From assembly GCA_965649825.1 (NCBI GenBank), contig OZ287704.1, forward strand, positions 806,001 to 870,000: 64,000 nucleotides of DNA. Direction: 5' to 3'. The notes below the pieces were generated by a model. The model did no database searches, was not told the origin of the DNA, and was given only the letters and a program-made list of their open reading frames with translations. Shown piece after piece: positions 1 through 12,098 of the stretch; position 1 is the first letter of the stretch, and each line of letters starts with the position of its first letter. The stretch comes from Penicillus capitatus. Its lineage: Eukaryota > Chlorophyta. Both the position numbers and the translations under genes were made by a program.

Positions 1-365
1 GCAGGGATGACTTGCCGTTACGTGTGGTTGGCTGGGGCTCTCGATCGATCGGCGATGCACATTCTCCAGTACTGCAGACAGGAACGGTGAAATTTATCAC
101 CAAAAAGGATTGCCGGGAACGCTATGATGTTCGCAACTTGAATCGAGTTTCCATCTGTGCTGGAGGCAGCGAAACGGGAGAGGGTGCTGCCCTTTGCCGA
201 GGAGACGACGGCACTCCCTTGATCTTGACAGGTGGAGCTCAGGACATCCTCATCGGCATTGGATTTGCCAACACTTCTGGAGGATGTACTGGCACGCAAC
301 CTGCTGAATTCCTCAAAGTCGCATTCTTCCTCAGATGGATAAAGAAGCAGACCAGGATCTCCTGA
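1..365 (+). CDS. Trypsin-like (S1) serine protease homologue, C-terminal part, catalytic serine lost
   Basis: The open frame runs in from outside the window, so the N-terminal part with the expected His and Asp is not visible. What is seen is a chymotrypsin-fold C-terminal half: VVGWG, an ICAGG segment, CRGDDGTPL where active enzymes have CxGDSGGPL, and a final amphipathic helix (LRWIKK) before the stop. The nucleophilic Ser is Asp and the second Gly after it is Thr, so this copy should not hydrolyse peptides by the usual mechanism. Inactive S1 homologues are known as binding or inhibitor proteins (for example oomycete glucanase inhibitor proteins); whether that applies here is inference. The family call is firm, inactivity likely, role unknown. 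Confidence 0.8.
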   Translation, partial: RDDLPLRVVGWGSRSIGDAHSPVLQTGTVKFITKKDCRERYDVRNLNRVSICAGGSETGEGAALCRGDDGTPLILTGGAQDILIGIGFANTSGGCTGTQPAEFLKVAFFLRWIKKQTRIS

Positions 366-735
366 AATGTTCTGGGCATCTTCTGGCCAGTGTGCCATCT
401 CATACATTTCATTGTTGCATACACACAGTTGTTCGCAGTCTTTGAGGTATTTGAGGTATCCAGCGTGACATCTCAGTGACGCTAGGTTCATTTGGACGGA
501 CTTAACGCCGTGTAAAAGAACTGCTGAAAACGCGTTCTGATGCTAGTGATGCGCGCTTTCCTTCTCATTGTTAAAGCATAACCGTCATGCCTTACAACAG
601 GACTCTACCGTTCCACTTGACAAGCAGCTAACGGTACATTTTGGCCGTTACCCAGAACGGCTCTCCGTGAACGGTAAAGGACCACAATGAAGGTGTGCGT
701 TGCTTGTTATTGCTCACAACAGCATCTCATGACGT
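366..735. other. Short intergenic stretch between convergent genes
   Basis: This stretch separates the 3' ends of the protease homologue and the TBL2-like gene. I see no open frame with family signature and no RNA gene. It presumably holds the two 3' untranslated regions. Confidence 0.5.
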
Positions 736-2561
736 TCAGATGTCTTCGGGATGCGCCCAGAGACGCACTCTCTTGTCTCCGCTTGAAGATGCCAACACTC
801 TTAACGATCCTTTCTTACACATGAGCTTCTTCGGCGCCCAACAGATGGATGTGATCTGTTTATCATGTGCTTCGTCGATTCTGTCAATCACGCCACCTGC
901 ATCCACACAGTCCAACCAATCATACACTCCATCTCTCTTTGAACACACCGTTGTTGATGTCGATAAAATGGATGCTGTCGTTCACAGCTGCAGCCAGGGC
1001 GTTGTCTGGACCGAAGGCCAATCGACGGTAGTACTCTCCCTCTTTTAGCGATAGCTGAACCTGGAAGTCAGAAGTCATTCTTAGAGATGCACTGTGCTCG
1101 AGGGGGTACAGAACTGAAACGATGCACTTGGGATCTTCGCGCATGTTATATTGGACATCGACATTCCAAATCTTCATGATGCCGTCTTCCGAGACGCTGA
1201 CAGCTTTGGTGGCGTCCATGGAAAAGGCAACCGTCATCACTTTAGATTTATGCCCTCTGAGATCCATCACTTTCGAAGAACTACGGAAAGTGCCGTCTCT
1301 TGAAAACTTGAGATCCCACACTTTGGCATCTGCCGTAAAAGTGGCAATGGAAGCCAATTGAGCGTTGTAAGACACAGCCAAGTCATGATTCACAAAGGAA
1401 TTCGGAGAGAAAGATGACAAAAGCACTCCCTGCAGAAAACAAAGGGATGGATGGATTCGATGTTGCTGAACATCATGCATGGCTCACGTGTCTGTCATAG
1501 ATTTTGGCCTCCTTTTTCGCACTGCAGGCAATGATGAGCAGTTTAGAGATTTCGGGATTGATAACGGTCTCCAGTCTCAGAGGATTGTCCGTCCCGAATG
1601 CCTTTTCGATCTACAGACCACCACCACCACAAGCGTCATCGCCTTTTTGAGCATGCATGACGCCCATACCGTTTTGGTGCACACCCATTGGGAGCCTCCC
1701 AGTTCCGACGGCTGATTCGTATAGAACAGCAACGATGCCGTATCCAAGAATCCTGTAAACAGACCGGCCATTGCCTAGTCTCATGCGATCGATCGACGGA
1801 AGACCTTTGGACAATACGACGATATTATCGGTGTCGTGGAGAAATCCTACATCCACCGGAATGCAGGGGATGTTGATCTGTCTCGTCAAAATCCCTGCAA
1901 ACGATCGTCAAAGACTCACAGATGATCATCTGCTGCAAGGAGGGACCGTGCCTTTGTCGATGGACTCTGAAAAGGTGAACAAACGAACACAACGATCTTC
2001 ACAGGCAGATGCCACAGCCGATCCATCAAACGCCCAACCGAAGCCATTTACGCCTTCTCTATGGTCCTGCACCATCCTGTCATCTCACACAAGCAACGGA
2101 TGGGTGTGAACCTTGAGGGAGAAGATGTAGAGTGGATGGTCCAAAATTTTCCCCTCCGTCCTGCAGAAGAGCGTCTAATACGCTGAGCGGGAGATATGTT
2201 CGAACAGTTTCTTGTTTTTGGCTGGTTTGGCTTTTTGCACCAGCTGTTTATGAGACAGGGTACTGTGTCGCTGAGGCTGTACATTGGGTTCGTGGGCAGG
2301 TACCGTTGTGGCACTTTCCGACACTCTAGTACATAAGAAGCCTTTTACAGGCAGTCCTATCCATCTCGGGCATTACTTGGCTTTGTGTCCCTGGCGACCT
2401 CGTTTCCCTTTATACAAAGCGCCTTTCACAGCTCGAAGGAACGCATAGACGACAGTGATAATGATGCCGGCCAGTGAACCAACTGTATAGCCGATAGGAA
2501 GGATCTCTGCAGTGTTTCTAAACACGAGACGCACCGATGGAAAACAGAACGACGCGTGCAA
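736..2561 (-). CDS. TBL2: TBL2-like WD40 repeat protein with N-terminal membrane anchor
   Basis: The best part (about 1,480-920) matches the second half of transducin beta-like protein 2. TFTADAKVWDLKF, LRGHKSKVMTVAFS and VSEDGIMKIWNVDV align with the equivalent TBL2 blades, and the last exon (about 900-736) has LASSSGDKRVRLW. An intron near 945-900 joins the two. An exon at 2,561-2,376 encodes a hydrophobic segment (about GSLAGIIITVVYAF) followed by a basic tail, matching the N-terminal anchor of TBL2, an ER membrane protein in animals. The middle exons (1,500-2,300) are only partly resolved, with pieces at 1,889-1,690. It faces the protease homologue tail to tail. The repeat family is certain; the TBL2 orthology is likely. 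Confidence 0.72.
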
Positions 2562-2976
2562 GGATGGACAGGTCTTCGAAATGCGTCATCGCAAACAAAC
2601 CAAGGGACACGTCATTCGTCACATTAGATCACCTCATTCCCAGCCACTTCTCATCTCGTCCATCTTCCTTCCTCACAGTCACAGGAGATGCAAGCGTGAC
2701 ATCCGATGCGATGGAATCTATCTGCCGTCTCGAGTGTTTTGTATTCGAGGTATTCGGATCGAGAGATCGACAGAGACAGTTTGTTTACTTCATCTGATTT
2801 CTAATGGGCTACATGGCATTCTTGACAAAGAATGACCTCAGAATTCCTCTTTATGTTGTCTTTTGTCATTCGTTAGGAACACGTACAATCGGTATTGGAC
2901 CCAGCCCATGTATTATCCTGAGCTAGGATAGAGGTCTTGAGAACGAAGAAACGGCGCCCCTTGCAATGACAGAGAT

Positions 2977-5369
2977 TCACTGAAGCACCACCGTTGCATC
3001 GGTGTAAAAGGGATGGTGATCTTTATATCTATGAAAGAGATCTGCAAGGGATTGATAATACTGCTGGTGCACTTTGTTCAGCTCCAGCTCATAGTTTGGA
3101 TCATCTGAAAGAACACACATCTCATCGCAGAGCACACAAAGTGCAGCCATCGACCTGTGGAGATTCTCGGCGGCTGAATAGGTTCTCCCACGACATACAG
3201 GAGAGGCACCTTCTTTGGTAGCGGAGATACGAGCCATCGTCCAACCAGGAGATAAGGAATAGGAAATCCGATCACCTTGTATGTCCATTTCTGTAGAGAA
3301 GGCGCATTGAATGCATTGTGCATTGTGAAGATTTCCCCGAGTGAGAGAATGGGCACCAATGCTGCTCCGTGTTCCAGAGCCATACGGCAGAAGCCTTTGT
3401 GTCGCTGGCATAACACAATCTCTTTGGGTGTCCGCATCGCCCTGCAGCAATCGCTTTGGAGGTCACCACGGTATTCGGTTTGTTCTCTCACTTGTAGGTC
3501 TCTACGAGTTCCTCTTGTCCACCAGGACAAATCAGAACGGATCTCTCTTCGTCCAGTGCCTTGACAAACGTCTTGCGGCTGACATCTCGGACGCCATACC
3601 AATAGAGCATATCCCGTAGGAAGGGGGGAATGAATAGGGCTGTGGCGCAGAGGGAAGTCGGAACGTGCTCACACACATTCTTACGAAATTGTGGCATGGC
3701 TTGAAGAAATCCTGCACCTACTGGATACAGGCCATGAGGATGATATCCGTAGATATATTTCCCTCTTGGATCCAGCTTCTTTCCAGAGGCATTGATCACT
3801 TCTGCTCGCCCAAACCAACGATTGAGCGATTTCTCAACATAAGGTCCGATAAAGGACTGAAACTCAGGCCATTTCCGACACCCGGTGTGTTGTGGATTGC
3901 CTTTATTTGATCTGAAGTAGTAAAGAGTGATGGCCACAGACCAGAAAATGAAGACCGGCAGCGCAGGGAAGAAGGTTAGACACAGGATCCAGATCGTACA
4001 GACCAGATGAATTGGCGTGTACATCAGCAGGACAGGGAGATTCTCGAGAAACAGTTCTCTGAGATAAGGGATCCATCTTTCTGTGCTCCCTGGTCTAAAG
4101 GTCAAGACAGAGAGTCCCAAGACCAGCTGCGTCACCACAGCGGTGCCACCAGAAGCGAGGGCCCAGATTCGAATAGCGATCGCCACTCCTTTGACGACTT
4201 CTCGCACCACTGCAATGAAAAACACAAGGGAGAGTGAGAAGAGAGACCAGCCTAGTGCTTGAGTGGCGATAAAGACGCGTCCACCCACGAAGGGCTGAAA
4301 AAATCTCCACGTGTGTTTTGCTCCGGTATTCTGGCCATGGCGCAGAAAACCGCCGAGTCCATGTGTTGTACTTGCAGCTGTCAATGAGCAGATCACAGAA
4401 ATACAGCAGTACAGCAGCCTGCAGCATGTCATAGGTTATAATGGGGATGAAGGTGGATAACACTTGGATGGAATGTCTGGCAGTGTATCTGTCACGGCAA
4501 CGAATCCCGCCGACATCATCGACAAGATCAAACCGAGAACCAACACCGTCACAAATCCCACATTCGGCGATACCCACCGCTGCAATAAACGCACCCCCTG
4601 TATCGGAGTAAAGACTCACGATAGACGAGCGTGCTTTCAAGATTCGCGATCTCTTGCTACGTCTGGAACGGCGCTTGGTAAGTGGGGATTTGAAGAGAAA
4701 GAGCGCTTTGATGTTGAAAAAGAGGCTCATGACGGATAGAGCCACAGCAGCTCCATGTAGCACGTGTACATGTGTTGGTTGAACAGTCACGATGGAGGGC
4801 TGAACGACCGGTGTCGCAAAAGCAAGGGAGACAACCCATAGAAACTGAACAGGGGGGTCAGGCAATGCAACAGAACAGCTGATGTGTACCCAGGACACCA
4901 GAGTGAAGGCGAGGTGTCGAGCGCCTCCGAACAGAAAGACTCTCAGAAATTTGCTTCCATGATTCAATGCAGGCTGCTCCCGCAAGTAGATGCCAAAGAC
5001 TTGGACAATAGGCACGCTTAGGAGGCAGGTGACGAGAGTGAGAAAATCATAGAACATCAGAACACAAAGGGCGGACCAAAGCTCGGGTTTCGAAATGCGA
5101 CGGACAGATGTGACGTGAAAAGATAAACCAATCGTCACTTCTAACGGGTCAGAAAGCTGACACCAAATATGACGACGCAACGACAAGTGATCCGTTACGT
5201 ATTTGTGCGCGAGATGCTCTGGTCTCACTCTTTGAAAAGAGTGAATTTGACTAGACAGATGCGGACGGAACTGTTGACAGACGATAATTCGTGGTTCAGC
5301 GAGCGATCCCTCAAATGTCTCAAGGGATAAGGATGTTTGTTTGTTCGTTTCTTGTGAAAAACGAAACAT
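2977..5369 (-). CDS. DGAT2-type acyltransferase with a long multi-spanning N-terminal region
   Basis: The C-terminal half is a DGAT2/MGAT-family acyltransferase, which makes triacylglycerol or wax esters at the ER. It shows YIYGYHPHG, LYWYGVRDVSRKTF, VLICPGGQEELV, KGFCRMALEHGAALVP and a family-like end (SLADLFHRYKDHHPFY). Introns at about 4,632-4,593 (40 bp), 4,470-4,427 and 3,495-3,450 restore one frame. Upstream, that same frame continues through several hydrophobic helices (for example LTLVTCLLSVPIVQVFG, GFVTVLVLGLILSMMSAGF, ALGWSLFSLSLVFFIAVV). The predicted protein is about 750 residues, against about 330-390 for ordinary DGAT2. The first ATG is not certain; 5,369 is the most upstream one in frame. 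The alternative is two genes whose exons I joined wrongly, but no stop or ATG-poor gap separates them. Confidence 0.82.
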
Positions 5370-5474
5370 GAGCAAGAAAACAAAACCCTTGTTGCTTGCT
5401 GTTAATCGCTCTTATTTCTGAACAATAGTTGATTACCCAAGACAGAACTCGGCGTATACTCTCTCCAGTCCGTG

Positions 5475-6141
5475 GTGCTGTCTTATCTTTCCTAACGATC
5501 ATAGCCATCTTCTTCGATAGCTCTTGTCTTCAATGCATCATTATTGGCGAACAATACAAAGGCAAGTCGATTGGCACCATTACTGGTCACCTTTGTCGCC
5601 GATCATGTAACTGCGAAGCAAACAAAAGACATTCTGATCAAATCTTCGCGTCTACGCACTCAGTGAGTTTCTTCTCCAGGTGTCTTGTCGGCGAACGAAA
5701 CACCCATGATTGAGATCCAGGGAACTTACTAAACAAAAACGCGTGCGAATCTGGTATCCAATAGTTTTATTACCTGGTTGAGACATACATGCACGACGAA
5801 CGAACACGAATTGCTACTCCAAATGGACGGACAACTTCAAGTCGCTGGCGGTATTCGTCCACGCCATTCACACCGATAGTGTTTGGTGACTCTGACAACA
5901 GTTCCTTGTCCGAATAATAAAAGGTCTGCTGAGATCTTTAAATCCGTCTGAGTGCACAATGTCGGTCGTTCAAATTTCGATTCATTAACGAACCAAGATA
6001 TTCAAGGCGGTCCATCTGAAAGTAATTCAAAGAATGTAGACATTTTGTTTCTCTCCTTTCTTTGCTCCTCGACTTGTTCAATATCTTGCACACGAGGAAT
6101 TTTTCACATCGATATCGATGCGAGAAGAAAGGAGAGGGTGC
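5475..6141. other. Outer tail of the left arm, non-coding
   Basis: This is the 3' flank of the monooxygenase pseudogene. It matches 55,755-56,424 in reverse, with many substitutions and small indels. No coding frame is shared between the arms, so I read it as intergenic DNA. The homology stops abruptly just upstream of the acyltransferase gene. Confidence 0.6.
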
Positions 6142-7960
6142 TCAGAACAACAGGTGAACCAGCGGTAACGAAACCGCGGAAGCCATGAGTACTGTAAACA
6201 AGATTGCAGAGAAATCAAAGAGACCTGATAGCTTACCCAGAATGATCGCAGCGTCTCGCTTCATTCGCCACATGACCTTCTCAGGAACAGATTCTCCGTC
6301 TTCGCTCACTCGATTGACAGGCAGCGACATCCATTTCGGAAAGAATCGCCTGAGGACTCCCAACACAGTGAAATTCACCCAACCGACAAAACATCTCCAG
6401 TTCTCCGGAAAAGGTAGGTAGTAATCTTCGTACCCAACGATCTGTGTACCAAAGCAGTTCGTACGAGATCGATCAAGGGAAAACATACGAGTTGCCAGTC
6501 TTGAAATGAACGCACTCGATTAAAACGACGGTCATTGAAGATCTTAGCCGCAGCATCTATGTCTCCTTCAGCGTCGTCTAGCGCTTCATAGAGAACCTTC
6601 GAATCCAAGATTGCCAAATTTGCCCTGCACGCATACGCCGTAGAAGGAAGGGAAGGCCAAGCGAAACGGACCCCAACCCTCCACGAGCTCCTGCACTGTG
6701 ACCAGCGTCGCCAACCAGTATTGTCGCTGGACCAATCAACCTGGAGACTTGACAAGTATCGGAACTCCGCGTTATGGGCGCATTCGCCACTTTCAGACTG
6801 AATTCCTTTATCCATTGCTGCAAACAACCGCCCTGTCCTCTCAAAAAGGCATCTGGATGAGTAAAAACCTCCGAAAAGTGGTCGGCGGCCCATTCCTTTG
6901 TCCATTCGTACTCCCTGCCATTTATCTTCTGTTCAAAGGTTTCTGGCATCCCCCCTATGTGGGCGCTCAGAGGCTTGTTTTTTTTTCAGTCGGTTGAAAA
7001 AACACCGAGTTCTGATTGCCAGATTTAGATGCAGGCGTTCCAACATCTGGTTGCCTCACTGAAATGAGCCATCCAGAACTGAGGTATTTCACTAACTCGT
7101 CTAGTAAGCACATCGTCTTAGGAAGGACGGACCACATCAAAAGTAACGATACCTCGTTCATCGACGAGAGGGGCATCCAAAACTGTCTTCATCGACCACA
7201 AGTTAATGAACTTCTTAACTCTGAATGCTGGATCGTGTTCTTGCAGTTTTTCTCTGACGACTGAGAAACCCCGTCTGCTCCGATCAGCAGATCATAGCCC
7301 TCTGTGACGGCTTCTCCTTTGCTGTCTTCGAATGTCGCGCGTCTGTCATCAAAGGCGATATCCTAGACGACATATGACGGTACGATCAATATCGCACTGA
7401 CTGGAACAGCCAGACTGTGCATCTGTGGTTGTAGTGGAACGTGACCTTCTCTGCGTATACCCTTCGCACATCTTCCGTCAGAATCTCGGAGATCTTGTTT
7501 CTCTTTCCAAAGTACGTTCCGTCAAATGCAGGATTCGATTGGTTCGTAGCTGGAGATCGTGTATCGTACAAAGACACAGATCCTACAACACTAAGCTCGC
7601 ATCGAAAACTTTGCTTCTGCGTAACGACCTTTAAACTTCCAAACTTCGTTTCTGTGGCCGTCGCTGGGAAGTTCTACACCAATCTCTTTCATCACACTGA
7701 CGGTTTTTTTCATCAAACGGATGCTATTCACGCGCTTCAGTGAGTATTGTTCTTTCAAAGGATCTTCGCGTCTCTCGTACACCTAGCTGCGACATCAACG
7801 ACCGGTTTTAATACAGAAAGCGGTAACCTTGACAGTAAATCCTTGTCTGGCGAGAAATGCTGCCGCCGCGGCACCAGCTGGACCAGCTCCGACCACGAGC
7901 GCCCTCTTTCCTAGGTACTTCTTGGAAGACTCAGAAGTGATGCTGACCGCGACACAAACG
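6142..7960 (-). pseudogene. FAD monooxygenase copy A, left-arm pseudogene
   Basis: This is the mirror copy of the gene at about 53,820-55,752. It keeps the N-terminal GAGPAG nucleotide-binding motif, YERREDP, DLLIGADG, ATILVGDAGHS and the C-terminal membrane segment (LFTVLMASAVSLPLVHLLF). Two lesions are plain against the right copy. One T is missing after GADGV near 7,265 (GGGGTTTCTC versus GGGGTTTTCTC). One or more bases are gained in an A run near 6,990, followed directly by a stop. Just before that second lesion, about 75 bases (6,995-7,070) are much more divergent from the right copy than the flanks. Both frameshifts lie inside the FAD monooxygenase fold, so a full-length product is not expected. 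Confidence 0.85.
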
Positions 7961-10004
7961 ACGAAGTGAAACAGACTGCTTCGGCGAGTCTGACTTCACT
8001 CTACCTTACATCCTGATCGAGTTTGTCCGGGATCGCTTCAGATGTCTCTGTCAAAGCGCCGGCTGCGTACGTCTGGTTCCTGAGAGATGCGGCGAAGCAT
8101 TTGGATGCTGCTCGGCGGCTGTCCGTTTCTTACGAGGATTCGGCAACGCCTTGCTGACGAATGGAGGCAGTTCGCGAAAAGGATGTGCTCCTGTCGCATT
8201 TGTTCCGCCTCTGAAAACCTGACGAACCGTCCGCAGAGGTAGATTGCGACTGCCACGCCGAAAAGAGCGCTCTTGACCGGAGAACCAAGGACATGAGTAC
8301 CGGGTGAAGGATGGACTGCTAATGAAAACAAAACGTCTTCTCCATTTGCTATTATTGGTACGCCTCCAGCCACAAGTCACAGAAGTGATACTCAGGGATC
8401 CGGGAATCGCTTACAGATGTTTCGCGAGCCTCGCTATCGGCTCGAGACACGTGTGTCTTTTGATACGATTCGATTTCGAAATCACTTTCGGCACCAAGGC
8501 GAGGGAGTATCTACGGATCCCGACTGGTGCCACAGCTTGCCAGGGGATGGAGTGAATGGGCTGAAAGCGCCGAGAACTCGGACGGCGCTAACAACGATGA
8601 CGTGATTGTTGTCTTTGTACTCTTTGACATGTGCTCTCTGTTAGAGACAGACACAATGAACGAAGAGGCTGTGAATGGAGTATGCTCGCGGCAGGCGCTG
8701 AAACTCTCGTCGGAGATGAAGAACGGATGTCTCGTCTCGCTCTCTTCTTCTTCGTTGAACTCAGCATGCAGATTTCGCCGAACACATCATCAACAACGAG
8801 CGGCTCAGCCGTCCATCTAGGGATGCTCTTTGCAGTACAGCGCATACAAACTAGATGCTCGTTCCATAGACGTGGAGAGGCTTGTCTTCGGTCATTCGTA
8901 GAGTTCAGCGGCATATCCGTTTCGAGAGAAGATTCCGTAAAGATCTGGGGAACTTCGAGGAACGAGTGAAGGACGACTGATTCCATAGCCTTAGGATAGG
9001 ACCGAGTGCGAGACTTGACTCACTGCACATCTGTTCTACAACTCCCTGCGGCAGAACGACTCTCTGCTTCGAACTCCAGGGCCACAGGCTCATCGAACCT
9101 TGAAACAAGATGAAGAGACGACCCTCGCGTCTCAAACCCTTACGTGAGCAGACTGGCCGCTTACAAGGGAAACACTCTATGAGAGAGAAATGCGTATGTC
9201 ACCCTAAACGTTCCTTGGCAGACGTCCGAGACCAATGGCCGATTCGTCAGGGGATGTCGACTGCGTCATATGCAATCACGCCTTCGGCTGGCTTAGAACG
9301 CGAGCAGCATAGGTAGGATGGACGCTGCGACAGTGAGAGCCTTAGATTGTGAGCAGTATGGCGCGTACTGTCAAACGAAGTCCAGCGGCGGCATCGCGCA
9401 GAGTGAAAGTGGACTGCCTTCTGCTGCGTTTTGTCCGTACGGGCACTGAGGCATACCCTTCCGACTGACGATCTCTGTCGACACAAATCCCTCACAAAGA
9501 TCGCTTCAAACGTCGATGCTCGCACGGCACCGGCGAAATCGGATTGGCGTCGAAGAACGGAGATCGACTCCGTCCTCGCAAAACGCTTCTTAAATGTAGA
9601 TCGAAAGCAAAGCAGTTGAGGATTCGTCTGGCTCTGAAAGCCACGCCGCCTGGAATCAGAAACGAGTTGCCTGTTCTTAGCCCTTGGACAGGATGTTCTG
9701 CAACGTTTCGACTAAACCGCTTTGTCGCCGAGAGGAAAACGCAAGAGACTTTCGCGCGACGAAGCAGAAACGCTTTCTCTGTTTGCTTGCATAATGACTG
9801 AACACTCTCCTTACAGGAATCGCTATCCACATGCCGTTCTACAGGCAGCCACTGTCGGACGGGCGGGATTCAAATGTTCTCTTTGCCGAGTGGATTCGAA
9901 ACTGAAAGTGTCGGAGGTGGCACTGGACAACGCGATCGCAAGACAACAACCATTTGACGGGTTAGAAAGCTCTTGAGCTATAGTGATCGCAGAAGGCATG
10001 GCTT
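7961..10004. other. Arm segment upstream of monooxygenase A, no assignable gene
   Basis: Homologous in reverse to about 51,894-53,900. Several open frames exist on both strands; the largest is on the right arm at 52,066-52,650. The substitutions between the arms change amino acids freely in each of these frames, and the largest one is broken in two in the left arm, so none behaves like a constrained protein. Part of it may be 5' exons or promoter of the monooxygenase (an exon-like piece ends near 8,010 with a GT donor). Otherwise I see nothing recognisable. Confidence 0.45.
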
Positions 10005-10831
10005 GTTGATTTCGTTCATCGGTGTCACGGATCGAACACAAAGCATGTAAGAGCTGGCAGAGCTCGAGACACCTGAGAGAGTTTGCCACAATGGACCGAA
10101 GGCCGGACGCAAAAAAACTCTGTCATTTGTCAATTGTAGAGCAAAGAAGATTCAGCATTGTCCACGAGGTAGAAATCAGTGCAAGTACTAACTAGTACAA
10201 TGAACATAGCAGACAGGAGTTCGCAGTTTCTTTAAGTGACATCTGCCTCTTGCCACATTCACCATTCCACTGGATTGAACAATCCACTGCGACTGCCCTG
10301 TCAGCAGCACAGTGGAAGTCATTCATTCTTATCAGCTCAATGTACAGGGCGTCGGGTCCATCATCATCGCCAAGTGGAAACAACATGTAAACGACCAAAC
10401 TTATGCAAATCAGAAGTCTTAAATGGCCCGTGGGAGTCAAAGCTTATCAAAGAGAGCTTCAGATGAAAGATCACACCGGTCTCTTTCCAAGGTAAACAGA
10501 AATAGCCAAAACAGCGCACAGGATCTATCAACTTTTGAAGAAACTCGAAAAGTAAAACAAGGGTCGCAGAATCGCCGATGTGCAGAACTCCAGACCGTCG
10601 TTGTCCACCACGAGCATTGTCACTGGTGCCTTGAACAATCTCTCCTATGGCACAAGGTCAGCATCGACCGACTGGTGGAAATATGAGCTTACTTGTTGGA
10701 AACGGATCAGCTCACTGCAGCCGAGGCCTGTGCCAGTCGCACGCTTATCTGGAATACGCACAAGGAGTGTGGGAGAGTTTTGAGGGAGAGCGGGCCAGAT
10801 CGTCTCCAGCATGGCTTTCGGACCCGGCGCG

Positions 10832-11272
10832 CTACGCAGACATGCAGTTAGATGGTCCAAGAAGGGACCAGTAGCAAAAAACAGAAGACTCGACAGATGC
10901 GATGCAAAGAAAGAGGAGACAGGCAGAACACAGAGGAAATCTTCTGAAACAGTGAAGATGAAACCATTCGCTCGAAAACACAAAAGAAAAAGCACAATAG
11001 CGAGAACACACATTCAGGCAGGGGCAACGGAGCGAGGGGCAAAGACAAGCAGAAGGCATGAAAAGACACAGGACAATCAGATGGGCGTTTTGGGGAAAAA
11101 CAGATTAAGGAAACTCAAGAAAGATCCACAGAACAAAAAGGATTTAGAAGTAGAGAAGACAGGTAAACAGCAAACAAAGTCAAGGCTCCGTTGCCCGGGA
11201 CGAGGAAAACGGGCATCCAGGGGAAGAGAGAAAAACAGAAGACGGCCTGGATGCCGATCCGAAAGCCATTAC
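10832..11272 (-). repeat. Long intron-like repeat, copy 1
   Basis: On the minus strand it begins with a GTAATGG donor and ends with TGCGTAG before CGCGCCGG. The first ~95 bases and last ~40 bases resemble those of the copy at 11,680-12,098, while the middle is unalignable pyrimidine-rich sequence. The 5' part carries an inverted pair (GGCATCCAG ... CTGGATGCC) and the 3' part a short hairpin (GGTCC ... GGACC). Flanking exon-like sequence upstream of the donor is not similar between copies. At 441 bp it is far longer than the 40-60 bp introns elsewhere in the window. Confidence 0.5.
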
Positions 11273-11679
11273 CGAAGAGCATACCCAGCCACACTCCGAG
11301 TCTTTGCCACTCCTTTGCGAATGTCCAGCCGATTGTCTTCTATCCAGCTCTTGCGTGCCCGACCATCCCCCTGATCACATCGCTGCAGCCGAATGCAAAC
11401 AAGGATCTCTGATTGGATTACCTCTTTGGCAAATGTTGCAGAAGATCGTTGTCTGTAGGCCTCTCGTCTGTACAAAACATTGGACCCCCATCTGCAATAT
11501 CAATGTAAGGTGTAGTTGTGACATTTGAGCGCTGTGAGAGCATACCTTTGGGTAGCGGCGCCGCTCGATGCAACCTGGCAGACGTACCGATGACCTCTCC
11601 CGAAAAGCAGCCCTGGGAAGGATGAGAATTCCCAGTGTGATCGGCGAATCGTGCGGAATTGTCCTGTGGATCCGGCGCG

Positions 11680-12098
11680 CTGCGCGGACATGCAAGTAGG
11701 AGGAGGTCCAAAAAGGGACCAAGCACACAAATGAATGAAAACATCAGAAAAGCAAAGAAACTAAACAGAAACAGGAAGAACAGGACAGAAGGAACACTGC
11801 AATGGCACTTGGAAAACACAGTTAAAACACAACAAGGAAAGGAAAGAGTAAAGACATGCAATAAGGGATAACGGAATCGGCGACAGGGCACAAGAATGGT
11901 AAACACAATCACAGAGCAGACAAAAGGAAAGCAATGACAAACTGACAGGCATACAAAAAGACAAAACACATTCACACACAAGGAGAAAATGCAAACGCCG
12001 ATTCCGTTATCCGGATAGAAGAAGACGGGCATCCAGGGGAGAAAGAGAGAAAAGGGACAGAAGAGACGGCCCCGGATGCCGATCCAAAGGACGCTTAC
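11680..12098 (-). repeat. Long intron-like repeat, copy 2
   Basis: On the minus strand it begins with GTAAGCG and ends with CCGCGCAG before CGCGCCGG. It shares with copy 1 the GGATCGGCATCC start, the CCTGGATGCCCGT block and the GGTCCC-TTTTT-GGACC hairpin close to the 3' end. Length is 419 bp. The upstream exon-like frame (about 12,385-12,099) and the downstream one (about 11,679-11,560) encode no family I recognise. Confidence 0.5.
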
